Source: Streptomyces hygroscopicus
GTDB lineage: Bacteria; Actinomycetota; Actinomycetes; Streptomycetales; Streptomycetaceae
Reading direction: 5' to 3'
Assembly: GCF_026168105.1 (NCBI RefSeq)
Contig: NZ_LBMW01000024.1
Location: 1 to 64,000 of the forward strand
DNA length: 64,000 nt
Shown: positions 9,303 to 19,059 of the stretch, one piece after another
How positions within the stretch are numbered: the stretch's first letter is position 1
Layout: each line of letters begins with the position of its first letter
Notes under the pieces: model-generated
Told to the model about the DNA's origin: nothing
Seen by the model: the letters and a program-made list of their open reading frames with translations, nothing else
Databases searched by the model: none
Position numbers and translations under genes: made by a program

Positions 9303-9361
9303 GTGCGCACCGCGAGGGCGCGACGGGAGCGCGAGTCCGACAGCCGAAGCAGGAGTACTCA

Positions 9362-11146
<1,785 letters not shown>

Positions 11147-11161
11147 CGCCGGCATCCGGAC

Positions 11162-11191
11162 CGGGCGGCCCGTCCGCGGGTGGGCCGCCCC
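11162..11191 (+). terminator. Hairpin after gcl
   Basis: GGGCGGCCC and GGGCCGCCC form a 9-bp stem about 17 bases after the gcl stop. Confidence 0.6.
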
Positions 11192-11230
11192 CTGTTCCCT
11201 GCCAAGGACGTGTTCCGGCATGCTCTGCGC

Positions 11231-12091
11231 ATGCGGATGACCGTCCCCACCCCAGTCGGCGACATCGCCGTACGCGCGTACGGCGACCCCGATGCCCCCG
11301 CCCTGCTGCTCCTGCACGCCAACCCCGGTGACGGGCGCGACTACGACGCCGTCCTGCCCGCCCTCGCGGACCGCCACCGCACCTTCGTGCTGGACTGGCC
11401 GGGCTACGGCGAGTCGACGGCGCCGCACCCCTCGAGGGTCACCCCGGAAGGGCTGGTGGAAGCCGCGGGGGTGGTCCTGGACATGCTGGCGAAAGACCAC
11501 GGCGTTAACCGCGTCGCCCTGCTCGGCAACAGCGTCGGCGGCTATGTGGCCTGCCGTCTCGCCGAGGGCAGGCACGCGGGGGCGGTCACCGCGCTCGTCC
11601 TGGTCGACCCTGCGGGCTTCACCCCACGCAACGCGCTGACCGGCTGGTTCTGCCGAGATGTCATGGGCCGCCCGGACCGCGCCCGCCGGCTGGTGGTCCC
11701 GCTGGCCCGTGCCTACCTGGGCGCCCTGCGCACCCCGAGCGCGCGGGCGACCTACGAGCGGGCCCGCCGACTGCCGCACCGGCCGGATCGACTGCTGGTC
11801 CACTGCGCGCTGTGGAGGGGCTTCGCCGCCCCGGAGTTCGGCCTGCGGGATCCCGCCGCCCTGGATGTCCCGGTCCTGCTCGTGTGGGGCAGGCGCGACC
11901 CGGTCGTCCCGGCGGCGCTGGACGGCCGTCGCGCGCGGCGGGCCCTGCCCGCTCACACGACGGCCGTCCGGCTTCCCACGGCCCATGAGCCGTACAACGA
12001 GCGCCCGGACCTCTTCCTGCGGCACACCCTGCCGTTCCTGAGGAACGCCGCCACCGGGCCCCGCCCGCACGGCCCGCTGTCACCGCGCTGA
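11231..12091 (+). CDS. Alpha/beta-hydrolase
   Basis: About 286 residues from ATG 11231. An upstream in-frame start at 11180 would fall in the gcl terminator. It has the fold landmarks LLLLHANPGDGRDYDAVLPAL (oxyanion region), VLDWPGYGES, the nucleophile elbow GNSVGG, and a late Asp in VPVLLVWGRRDPVVP. The catalytic His is probably in TAHEPYNERPDLF. The substrate is unknown. It lies between gcl and the catalase but does not belong to a known step of glyoxylate use. Confidence 0.85.
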   Translation: MRMTVPTPVGDIAVRAYGDPDAPALLLLHANPGDGRDYDAVLPALADRHRTFVLDWPGYGESTAPHPSRVTPEGLVEAAGVVLDMLAKDHGVNRVALLGNSVGGYVACRLAEGRHAGAVTALVLVDPAGFTPRNALTGWFCRDVMGRPDRARRLVVPLARAYLGALRTPSARATYERARRLPHRPDRLLVHCALWRGFAAPEFGLRDPAALDVPVLLVWGRRDPVVPAALDGRRARRALPAHTTAVRLPTAHEPYNERPDLFLRHTLPFLRNAATGPRPHGPLSPR

Positions 12092-12099
12092 CCCCCCGT

Positions 12100-12134
12100 A
12101 CGGGGCCCGCCGCCCCCGTGCCGGCGGGCCCCGT
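12100..12134 (+). terminator. Hairpin after the alpha/beta-hydrolase gene
   Basis: A 13-bp perfect stem (12100-12112 with 12122-12134) and 9-base loop begin 9 bases after the stop. Confidence 0.7.
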
Positions 12135-12241
12135 GTGACGAGGATGTCCCCGTCGGCGGGGGGAGTTGAAGCCCCCGGGCACGTGTTCAGAGGTTCATTT
12201 GAGGGTTGCGTAGATGGTGTACGCAGATATACGTAGACGCC

Positions 12242-12478
12242 TTACTCGGCGTCGAGCTCCGACAGTCCCGGCCAGTCCTCGGGCCCGCCGCCCTGCCACT
12301 CGATGAGGTCACTCTGCTCGACTTCGATCCGGTCCAGGTCCGCCATGCGCAGGATCTCGATGACGTCGTCCAGATGGGAGGCGATCCCCAGGGGCTGGTC
12401 GCCCGCGGTGACCCGCCGTGATCCGTCCAGCGCCGGGGGATGCACCACGATGTGCGGATAATTCGTCGGCTGTTCCAT
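12242..12478 (-). CDS. Small hypothetical protein
   Basis: A 78-residue acidic protein with no motif that I recognise (MEQPTNYPHIVVHPPALDG..., IASHLDDVIEILRMADLDRIEVEQSDLIEWQGG). A clear GGCAGGAG ribosome site 8 bases before the ATG, and codon use like the neighbours, support it being real. It lies downstream of the catalase on the same strand but is separated from it by strong hairpins. Confidence 0.6.
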   Translation of the reverse strand: MEQPTNYPHIVVHPPALDGSRRVTAGDQPLGIASHLDDVIEILRMADLDRIEVEQSDLIEWQGGGPEDWPGLSELDAE

Positions 12479-12820
12479 GTCTTCAGGCTCCTGCCCGGGG
12501 GCCGGATCCGCACCCCGGGCACGCGCGAGCGCCGGAGGCGGAACGGTCCGCCTCCGGCGCTCGCCACGTGGCCGGGACCGCGGCGGGTGCGACGGTTCCG
12601 GGTCCTCCTTCCCTCAGGCCGGGAAGGAGGACCCGGGACCTTACCACCGCACTGGCTCGCACTTCCCGGGTTCTCGACTCCGCTCGAACCGGGAACCCCA
12701 CCGCGGTCCTCGCCCGGCCCGCCGTGCCGGCGACCACCCCTCGTCCGGGACGCTCGGCGGCGGGCGGCTGTGCGCCCGGTTGCCTGACAGGACGTCAGTA
12801 TCCGGGCGCGGGCCCTTGGT
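12479..12820. repeat. Hairpin-rich intergenic stretch between catalase and a small gene
   Basis: No gene is seen here. Two very strong inverted repeats occur: an 18-bp perfect stem (12525-12542 with 12547-12564, 4-base loop) and a 16-bp perfect stem (12598-12613 with 12621-12636, 7-base loop). A smaller CCCGGGG/CCCCGGG stem lies near 12494-12520. They are probably the catalase terminator, although the pair is unusually large and far (about 180 bases) from its stop. Confidence 0.6.
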
Positions 12821-14284
12821 TCAGTCCTCGCGCAGGGCGCGGACCGCCTCCTCCACGCGCCTGCCGTACTCCGGGTCGGCGGCGTGGAAGTGGGCCAGGT
12901 TCTTCTCGACGACGTCGTCGCGGGAGACCTGCGCGAGGCCTCCGGCGATGTTGGCGACCAGGCGCTCCTTCTCCTCCGCCGACATAAGGCGGTACAGCTC
13001 GCCCGCCTGGAAGAAGTCGTCGTCCTTGGTGTGCAGGGGTGCCTCGTGGGTTCCCGTGTGGCCGGTGACCGCGAGCGGGGCCGACAGCGGGCGGCCGGTC
13101 TCCACCGGGCCGTCGTACGAGTTCGGCTCGTAGTTCCTGGCGTGGCGGCCCTGTGCGTTGGCCGCCATGAAGCCGTCGCGGCCGTAGTTGTTCGCGCCAC
13201 CGGGCACGGCCTTCGGGGCGTTCACCGCCAGTTGGGTGTGGTTCACGCCCAGCCGGTAGCGATGGGCGTCGGCGTACGCGAACAGACGGCCCTGGAGCAT
13301 CTTGTCGGGGGACTGGCCGATGCCCGGCACGAAGTTGTTCGGGGAGAACGCCGCCTGCTCGACCTCGGCGAACACGTTGTCGGGGTTGCGGTCCAGGACC
13401 AGGCGGCCCACGCGGCGCAGCGGATGGTCCCGGTGCGGCCAGACCTTGGTGAGGTCGAACGGGTTGAAGCGGTACTCGGCCGCCTCGGCCGCCGGCATGA
13501 TCTGGACGTACAGGGTCCAGGACGGGTGCACCCCGCGCTCGATCGCCTGCAGCAGGTCCGTCTGGTGCGAATTGGGGTCCTTGCCCGCGGTTTCCTGCGC
13601 CTGTTCGGTGGACAGGCAGCGGATGCCCTGGTTCGTCTTGAAGTGGTACTTGACGAAGAAGCCCTCGCCGTTGGCGTTCGTCCACTGGTAGGTGTGCGAG
13701 CCGTAGCCGTTCATGTGCCGGTACGACGCCGGGATGCCGCGATCGCCCATCAGCCAGGTCACCTGGTGCGTGGCCTCGGGAGAGTGCGCCCAGAAGTCCC
13801 AGACGCTGTCGGGCTCCTGCCGCCCGGTGAACGGATCGCGCTTCTGCGAGTGGATGAAGTCGGGGAACTTGATCGGGTCCTTGATGAAGAAGACGGGCGT
13901 GTTGTTGCCGACGAGGTCGTAATTGCCCTCTTCCGTATAGAACTTGACCGCGAAGCCGCGCGGGTCGCGCACCGCGTCCGCGCCGCCCTGCGAGTCCGCC
14001 ACGGTGGAGAAGCGCACGAACACTTCGGTGCGCCTGCCGACCGTGTCCAGGAAGTCGGCGCAGGTGTAGCCGGTGACGTCGTCGGTCACCTCGAAGTGGC
14101 CGTACGCGCCGGAGCCGCGGGCGTGCACCACCCGCTCGGGGATCCGCTCGCGGTTGAACCGCGCGAGCTTCTCCAGGAGGTGCTGGTCCTGGAGCAGGAG
14201 CGGGCCGCCGACGCCGGCGGACGCGGAGTTCTGGTTGTCGGCGACCGGGGCGCCGGCCTCTGTCGTGAGCACACGCTTCGCCAT
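12821..14284 (-). CDS. katA: Haem catalase
   Basis: A 487-residue monofunctional haem catalase (small-subunit clade size), which splits H2O2 to water and O2. Visible landmarks are FNRERIPERVVHARGSGAYGHFEVT (active-site His), FVRFSTVADSQGGADAVRDPRGFAVKFYTEEGNYDLVGNNTPVFFIKDPIKFPDFIHSQKR (catalytic Asn) and RLFAYADAHRYRLGVNHTQLAVNAP (proximal haem Tyr). It lies beside the glyoxylate genes and shares an operator with the uricase operon. This points to a role in removing H2O2 made by urate oxidase (inference from the shared DNA site). Confidence 0.95.
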   Translation of the reverse strand: MAKRVLTTEAGAPVADNQNSASAGVGGPLLLQDQHLLEKLARFNRERIPERVVHARGSGAYGHFEVTDDVTGYTCADFLDTVGRRTEVFVRFSTVADSQGGADAVRDPRGFAVKFYTEEGNYDLVGNNTPVFFIKDPIKFPDFIHSQKRDPFTGRQEPDSVWDFWAHSPEATHQVTWLMGDRGIPASYRHMNGYGSHTYQWTNANGEGFFVKYHFKTNQGIRCLSTEQAQETAGKDPNSHQTDLLQAIERGVHPSWTLYVQIMPAAEAAEYRFNPFDLTKVWPHRDHPLRRVGRLVLDRNPDNVFAEVEQAAFSPNNFVPGIGQSPDKMLQGRLFAYADAHRYRLGVNHTQLAVNAPKAVPGGANNYGRDGFMAANAQGRHARNYEPNSYDGPVETGRPLSAPLAVTGHTGTHEAPLHTKDDDFFQAGELYRLMSAEEKERLVANIAGGLAQVSRDDVVEKNLAHFHAADPEYGRRVEEAVRALRED

Positions 14285-14333
14285 CGTGGACCTTCCGTAC
14301 GAGGGGCAGCGGAAACCTGATTCCGCTTGGTGG

Positions 14334-14375
14334 AGCCTAGGTTTGGGGCGATCCGAACGTCAACAGTTTGTTGAA
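14334..14375 (-). promoter_or_regulatory. katA promoter with overlapping dyad operator
   Basis: Read leftward: TTCAACAAACTGTTGAC (14375-14359) overlaps a -35 TTGACG (14363-14358). An 18-base spacer and -10 TAGGCT (14339-14334) follow. The 17-base element differs by one base from the one in the uraD promoter, with the same place relative to the -35. Its core is TCAACA-N3-TGTTGA, a perfect dyad. Confidence 0.8.
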
Positions 14376-14451
14376 GTAGGATCCGGGTGGCGCCACCGCC
14401 TGGGCGCGACAGGACAGGTGTCGGCGGCGACGCCACCCGGAGGTGCGGGGG

Positions 14452-15345
14452 TCAGGCCCGGGTGCCCGACAGGCGCTCCACGGCCCGCAGCAGCGCCGAG
14501 TGGTCCAGGCCGCCGTCGCCCTGTGCGCGCAGGCTCGCGACCAGCTGCGCCACCACGGCGCCCACGGGCAGGGCGGCGCCCACGGCGCGGGCCGCCTCCG
14601 TGACGATGCCCATGTCCTTGTGGTGCAGGTCGATGCGGAAGCCCGGCGTGAAGTCGCGAGTCAGGAGGTTGTTTTTCTTGCGGGCCAGCACGGTCGAGCC
14701 CGCCAGGCCGCCGCCCAGGACCTCCAGGGCCGCCTCCAGGTTCACGGCCGACTTCTCCAGGAAGACCACGGCCTCGGCGCACGCCTGGATGTTCACGGCG
14801 ACGATCAGCTGGTTGGCGGCCTTCACGGTCTGGCCGGCACCGTGCGGGCCGCACAGCACGATCGTTCTGCCCAGTGCCTCGAACACCGGCTCGGCCGCCT
14901 CGAAGTCGGCCTGCTCGCCGCCGACCATGATGGACAGCACGGCCTCGATGGCACCGGCCTCGCCGCCGGAGACCGGGGCGTCGAGTACACGGATCCCCTT
15001 CTTGCCGGCTGCCGCGGCCAGGTCGATCGAGGTCCCCGGGGTGATCGAGGACATGTCGATGAGCAGGGCGCCGGGCCTGGCGTTCTCCAGGATGCCGTCG
15101 GGGCCGTAGGCGACCGCCTCGACCTGTGGTGACGCGGGCACCATCGTGATGATCACGTCGGCGTCCCGTACGGCCTCGGCGATCGAGCCGGCCGCGGTGC
15201 CGCCCGCGGCGGCCAGCCGGTCCAGCTTCTCCTGTTCCAGGGTGTGGCCGGTGACGTCGTAACCCGCCTTGATCAGGTTCTCGGACATGGGGGAGCCCAT
15301 GATGCCGAGGCCTATCCAGGCGACCTTGGGGAGGTTGGTGGTCAT
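14452..15345 (-). CDS. glxR: Tartronate semialdehyde reductase
   Basis: A 297-residue beta-hydroxyacid dehydrogenase that reduces tartronate semialdehyde (2-hydroxy-3-oxopropionate) to glycerate with NAD(P)H. It begins with the dinucleotide loop WIGLGIMGSPMSENL, followed by DAPVSGGEAGA and GHGAGQTVKAANQLIVAVNIQACAEA, which contains the catalytic Lys of this family. It follows hyi by 42 bases on the same strand, so the two form one operon. Family members also include 3-hydroxyisobutyrate dehydrogenase; gene context decides the call. Confidence 0.92.
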   Translation of the reverse strand: MTTNLPKVAWIGLGIMGSPMSENLIKAGYDVTGHTLEQEKLDRLAAAGGTAAGSIAEAVRDADVIITMVPASPQVEAVAYGPDGILENARPGALLIDMSSITPGTSIDLAAAAGKKGIRVLDAPVSGGEAGAIEAVLSIMVGGEQADFEAAEPVFEALGRTIVLCGPHGAGQTVKAANQLIVAVNIQACAEAVVFLEKSAVNLEAALEVLGGGLAGSTVLARKKNNLLTRDFTPGFRIDLHHKDMGIVTEAARAVGAALPVGAVVAQLVASLRAQGDGGLDHSALLRAVERLSGTRA

Positions 15346-15387
15346 GGGTGCCTCTCTTGCTGCTCCGGTACGTCTGCGAGTTGGCGC

Positions 15388-16227
15388 TCAGCGGGCCGCG
15401 CGGGCCCCGGTCGGCAGCCATGCGAAGGCCTCGGCGCTCGGTCTGTCGCCCGGCTTGTACTCCAGGCCGACCCGGCCCTCGTATCCGGCTTTCCTCAGCC
15501 GGTCGAGGAGGTCCTCCAGCGGGAGCGAGCCCGTGCCCGGCGCGCCGCGGCCCGGGTTGTCGGCGATCTGGACGTGGCCGGTCCGCGCCGCGTACCGCTC
15601 GATGACGGACGGCAGGTCTTCGCCGTTCATGGACAGGTGGTACAGGTCCATCAGGAACCGCGCGTTGCCGAGCCCCGTGGCCTCGTTGACCTTGTCGGTG
15701 ATCCCGACGGCGGCCGGGGCCGACACCAGCGGGTAGAGCGGGGACTCGGCCGCGTTCAGCGCCTCGATCAGGAGGACCGCGTCGATCCGGTCGGCGGCGC
15801 GGGCCGCGAGGGCCAGGTTCTCCAGGGCGAGCGCGTCCTGCTCGGCCGGATCGGTGCCGTCGACGCGGTTGCCGTACAGCGCGTTCAGTGCCGTGCAGCC
15901 GAGGGAGTGGGCGAAGTCGGCGGTCACCTCGATGTTGGCGCGGAACTTCTCCGACTCCTCGCCGGGGACCGACAGCGCGCCGCGGTCGGGGCCCGGCAGC
16001 CGTCCGGCGTAGAAGTTGAGGCCCGTGAGTCGGACGCCCGCGTCCTCGATCGCCTTCTTCAGGGCTTCGAGCTCGGATCGGTCCGGAGTGGGCGAGTCGA
16101 CCCAGGGCCACCACAGCTCGACCGCGCCGAAGCCCGCCGCGGCGGCGGCCGCGGGGCGCTCCAGGAGCGGGAGTTCCGTGAAGAGGATCGACAGGTTGAC
16201 GGTGAAGCGCTGGTCGGCGAATCCCAT
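15388..16227 (-). CDS. hyi: Hydroxypyruvate isomerase (TIM-barrel)
   Basis: 279 residues from ATG 16227, chosen for its GGGAAGGGAG ribosome site and the family-like start RFTVNLSILFTELPLLERPAAAAAAGFGAVELWWPW. It is a xylose isomerase-like TIM barrel with metal ligands expected in LLIEALN, LMDLYHLSMNGED and GHVQIADNPGRGAPGTG. It interconverts hydroxypyruvate and tartronate semialdehyde, the product of Gcl. First gene of the hyi-glxR operon. Confidence 0.92.
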   Translation of the reverse strand: MGFADQRFTVNLSILFTELPLLERPAAAAAAGFGAVELWWPWVDSPTPDRSELEALKKAIEDAGVRLTGLNFYAGRLPGPDRGALSVPGEESEKFRANIEVTADFAHSLGCTALNALYGNRVDGTDPAEQDALALENLALAARAADRIDAVLLIEALNAAESPLYPLVSAPAAVGITDKVNEATGLGNARFLMDLYHLSMNGEDLPSVIERYAARTGHVQIADNPGRGAPGTGSLPLEDLLDRLRKAGYEGRVGLEYKPGDRPSAEAFAWLPTGARAAR

Positions 16228-16306
16228 CGGGGCGGCGCTCCCTTCCCTTTCGGCGGTCCGCCGGAGTCGGCGGGGCCTGCGCATTCGCTGATTCCGTATC
16301 GCTGAC

Positions 16307-16342
16307 TTCCGTATAGCGGAAGTTTATTTCTGCTTAATGGAA
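16307..16342. promoter_or_regulatory. Twin operator of hyi-glxR
   Basis: Read leftward, a perfect box TTCCGCTATACGGAA (16321-16307) follows a weaker TTCCATTAAGCAGAA (16342-16328) by about 21 bases. This is the same order, spacing and place after the -10 as at gcl. A further half-box lies at 16306-16292. Confidence 0.75.
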
Positions 16343-16371
16343 GACTGCCCGTGATTGCGGGTGACTGTCAA
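16342..16371 (-). promoter_or_regulatory. hyi-glxR promoter
   Basis: TTGACA (16371-16366), an 18-base spacer and CAGTCT (16347-16342) lie about 115 bases before hyi. The -10 is poor, but the -35 is consensus and the operators follow it directly. Confidence 0.6.
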
Positions 16372-16387
16372 GAGCGCACACGCGAAA

Positions 16388-16416
16388 GTGCCCCCGCGCG
16401 AGCTGCGCGGGGGCAC
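16388..16416. terminator. Terminator of the mce operon
   Basis: A 12-bp perfect stem (16388-16399 with 16405-16416) with a 5-base loop lies about 40 bases past the last mce-operon stop. It also shields that operon from the hyi promoter region. Confidence 0.75.
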
Positions 16417-16454
16417 GGTCGAGGGCTGAGGCCGGGGAGGGCTCCCGGTCCCGT

Positions 16455-17252
16455 TCAGAGCGCGTCCACGGCACTCACCTTCCAGCCCGCGGAGGTACGG
16501 GTGAGCGTCATCCGCACCCGGTTCAGGTCCACCCGTGGCCCCGGCACCTGGGTGCTTCGGGTGACCTGGTTGACGAACAGCAGCACGGTGACCTTGTCCG
16601 GCGCGGCCGACACCACGGAGGCCGCCGGGGAGCCGCCGCCCGTAGGCGCCGCCACCGTCGCCGTCACCACCCCGTGGTACTTCGTCGCCGTCGGACCGAC
16701 CACGGTGCGCGTGGTCTTGAGGTATTGGTCGCGGAAGGCACCGGTCAGGTATGTACGGGCCCGCGCGAAGTCCCGGTCCAGATGCCGGTAGTCGTACGAC
16801 AGCACCGCAGGCGCCGCCCGCTGCGCGGCCGCGAGCGCCTGCCCCCGCGCCTCCTCGACCTGCTGCCCCTCCCGGTACCGCCACCCGAGCACGGCGACGG
16901 CGACCAGGCCCGCCGCCAGCACGACACCGAGCACCACGGCCGGCAGCCTCCACCTGGGCAGCCGGGCAGGCGTGCCCTGCGCCGACCCCTCCTCGGCGGG
17001 CTCGGGCGAAGGCTCCGGCGATTCGTCCCGCCCCGCGGCAGGGGCTTCGATGTCCGGGGTGGGCCCGGGCCGTCGCTCCTCGGCCCGGGTCGACGAGGCG
17101 TCCGCGGAGCCGTCCGCCAGGAGGTCGCCATGCTCCTCGTGCGCCGGGCCGGCCGGCCGCCCGGCGCGTTTGGCAGCCGCGCGGGCGGCCGCGGTCATGG
17201 TGCGGCGGGCGGGGGAGCCGGCGCCGCGGACTCGGGAGGTCGGGTTCGCCAC
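16455..17252 (-). CDS. Mce-associated membrane protein (second)
   Basis: 265 residues from GTG 17252, which has a GAGGAG ribosome site. A charged, Pro-rich cytoplasmic N-terminus is followed by a membrane helix (LPAVVLGVVLAAGLVAVAVLGW). An external region follows with the SYDYRHLDRDFARARTYLTGAFRDQYLKTT pattern typical of Mas proteins in actinobacterial mce operons. Mas proteins help stabilise the Mce lipid transporter; their exact role is not settled. Last gene of the operon. Confidence 0.85.
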   Translation of the reverse strand: MANPTSRVRGAGSPARRTMTAAARAAAKRAGRPAGPAHEEHGDLLADGSADASSTRAEERRPGPTPDIEAPAAGRDESPEPSPEPAEEGSAQGTPARLPRWRLPAVVLGVVLAAGLVAVAVLGWRYREGQQVEEARGQALAAAQRAAPAVLSYDYRHLDRDFARARTYLTGAFRDQYLKTTRTVVGPTATKYHGVVTATVAAPTGGGSPAASVVSAAPDKVTVLLFVNQVTRSTQVPGPRVDLNRVRMTLTRTSAGWKVSAVDAL

Positions 17253-17299
17253 GGTCTTTCTCCTCACTGGTGGTGCCTGGTGGTGCGCGAGGGGCGCGG

Positions 17300-17788
17300 T
17301 CAGCCCACGAACTCGACGTCGGAGGTCAGCCAGCGGCCCTGCTCGCGCACGAGGTCGAGCTGGAGCCGGTAATTGCGCGCCTGGCCCTCGGGCACGGCGG
17401 TGTTGGTCACCTTGCTGTCGGCGACGACCAGGACCCGGGCCGAACGCGCGTCGGACCGTACGATGCCCGCTTCGAGGACCTGTCCCTCGGACACCGACCT
17501 GTTCCGTGCGACGAGCTTCGTCAGCTCCGCGGTCTGCGCGGCGAACTCCTTCTTGAAGTCGCCGGTGGCGCCCTTCAGCACGTTCCCGCTGTCCCGCCCG
17601 TAGTGCCGGTAGTCGAGCGAGGTGAAGTTCAGTGCCGACTGCCGGGCCGCCGCCAGGATGTCCTGCCGACGCTGTTCGTCCGCGCGTTGCCCGGACAGCC
17701 GGACGCCCAGCCAGACCGACAGCGCGGTCGTCAGGACCGTCGCGGCGACCAGCACCGCGGCCAGCGCCCGGCGGCGCCCCTCGTTCAT
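17300..17788 (-). CDS. Mce-associated membrane protein (first)
   Basis: 162 residues. A single N-terminal membrane helix (RALAAVLVAATVLTTALSVWLGVRL) is followed by the Mas-type segment FTSLDYRHYGRDSGNVLKGATGDFKKEFAAQ. The ATG at 17788 gives an ATGA overlap with the upstream mce gene, so this start was preferred to the one at 17818. Confidence 0.85.
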   Translation of the reverse strand: MNEGRRRALAAVLVAATVLTTALSVWLGVRLSGQRADEQRRQDILAAARQSALNFTSLDYRHYGRDSGNVLKGATGDFKKEFAAQTAELTKLVARNRSVSEGQVLEAGIVRSDARSARVLVVADSKVTNTAVPEGQARNYRLQLDLVREQGRWLTSDVEFVG

Positions 17789-19059
17789 GCCATCGGGCCG
17801 ACGAGCAACCATTGCCACGACTCCTTTCCGAACACGGTCTGCTGGCCGCCCGTCGAGCCGATCTCGACGGGCGTTCCGTCCGGGCCGGTGGCGGTGCCGG
17901 TCTCCGGGTCGTACGGGGTGACGTACGCGGCCTGTCCGTCACGGCCCGAACCGGACGACGCCCCGGGTGCGTTCTGCGCGCCGCGCACCGAGGTGGCGCT
18001 GCCGCGCGGTGCGGTGCAGTGTGCGTCGGTGTTCGCCGGACGCGTGCTCGTGTCGGAGGGATCGCGCCGCCGGGTGCCGTAGCCCTGGGTGCACGGCGGT
18101 GGGTCGTTCGCGTTCACCACGAGGCCGAAGTGGGTGGTGCCGTCGCCCGGGATGACGGTGTAGCTGCCCGCGACCACCACCGGGAAGGTGACCAGGGCCT
18201 GTTGCACGCCGGGCAGCCGGGCCAGGGTGATCTGGCCGCCGCTGATGAGGTTGGCCAGCAGCACCGGCACTTGGGGCCGGGTGGACCTCAGCAGGGAGTC
18301 GACCTCCTCGGCGGCCGGCACTGCGTTGCCGATCAACCGGCGCACATCCCCGTCGCTCGACTTCAACTGCGCGGAGAGCGCCGCCAGATCACGGGAGAAC
18401 GACTTGATGGCCGAGCCCTTGTCGGTCTGCGTCTTGAGCACCTTCCGCGAGTCCTCGATCAGCGACACCGTCTGCGGGAGCGAGCCGGACGCCGACTCCA
18501 CGAGGTTGTTGCCGGAGTCCACCAGGCGGCTCAGACCCGGTCCGGTGCCGGCGAAAGCCTTGCCCAACTCGTCGACGGTGGTGTGCAGATCGTCCTTGCC
18601 GACGGAGTTGACCAGCCGGTCCAGACCGAGGACGAGGTCGGTGACCGGCAGGGGCAGCCGGGTGCTCCCGCGCGGGATCGGGCTGCCGTTCCGCAGATAG
18701 GGGCCGCCGGAGTGCCGGGGCTGCAGATCGACGTACTGCTCGCCCACCGCCGAGCGGTCGGCGACCACCGCCAGGGTGTCGGCCGGGATCCGCGGAGCAC
18801 CGTCCTGGATCTTCAGCGGCACCGACACCCCGGAGCCGTTCAGCCGCAGATCGCCGACGCGGCCCACGGGCACCCCGCGATAGGTGACCTCGGCGCCGGG
18901 GAAGATGCCCCCGGACTCGGCGAAGTCGGCCGTCACCGTGTAGCCGCGGCCGAGGAGACCGTCCACCAGGCCCGTGTACTCGGCGCCGACGTACGACACC
19001 CCGACGGCGGTGACGGTGGCGAAGGCGAGCAACTGGGCCTTGACCGTACGTGTGATCAC
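17785..19059 (-). CDS. mceF: Mce family protein, sixth (MceF-like)
   Basis: 424 residues from GTG 19059 (GTGA overlap with the gene before). One membrane helix near the start is followed by the MCE domain (YTVTADFAESGGIFPGAEVTYRGVPVGRVGDLRL... VGEQYVDLQP), a long helical region that builds the tunnel, and a polar C-terminal tail. Mce proteins A-F form a hexameric needle that moves lipids or sterols across the cell envelope. Confidence 0.92.
   Translation of the reverse strand: MITRTVKAQLLAFATVTAVGVSYVGAEYTGLVDGLLGRGYTVTADFAESGGIFPGAEVTYRGVPVGRVGDLRLNGSGVSVPLKIQDGAPRIPADTLAVVADRSAVGEQYVDLQPRHSGGPYLRNGSPIPRGSTRLPLPVTDLVLGLDRLVNSVGKDDLHTTVDELGKAFAGTGPGLSRLVDSGNNLVESASGSLPQTVSLIEDSRKVLKTQTDKGSAIKSFSRDLAALSAQLKSSDGDVRRLIGNAVPAAEEVDSLLRSTRPQVPVLLANLISGGQITLARLPGVQQALVTFPVVVAGSYTVIPGDGTTHFGLVVNANDPPPCTQGYGTRRRDPSDTSTRPANTDAHCTAPRGSATSVRGAQNAPGASSGSGRDGQAAYVTPYDPETGTATGPDGTPVEIGSTGGQQTVFGKESWQWLLVGPMA

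Noticed and set aside
14321..14335. TTCCGCTTGGTGGAG in the katA promoter as a gcl-type operator
   Set aside because: Only one half matches the TTCCGC...ACGGAA box, and katA already has a much better dyad.
16292..16306. Third full operator near hyi
   Set aside because: Only one half (ATACGGAA on the minus strand) fits; treated as a half-site.
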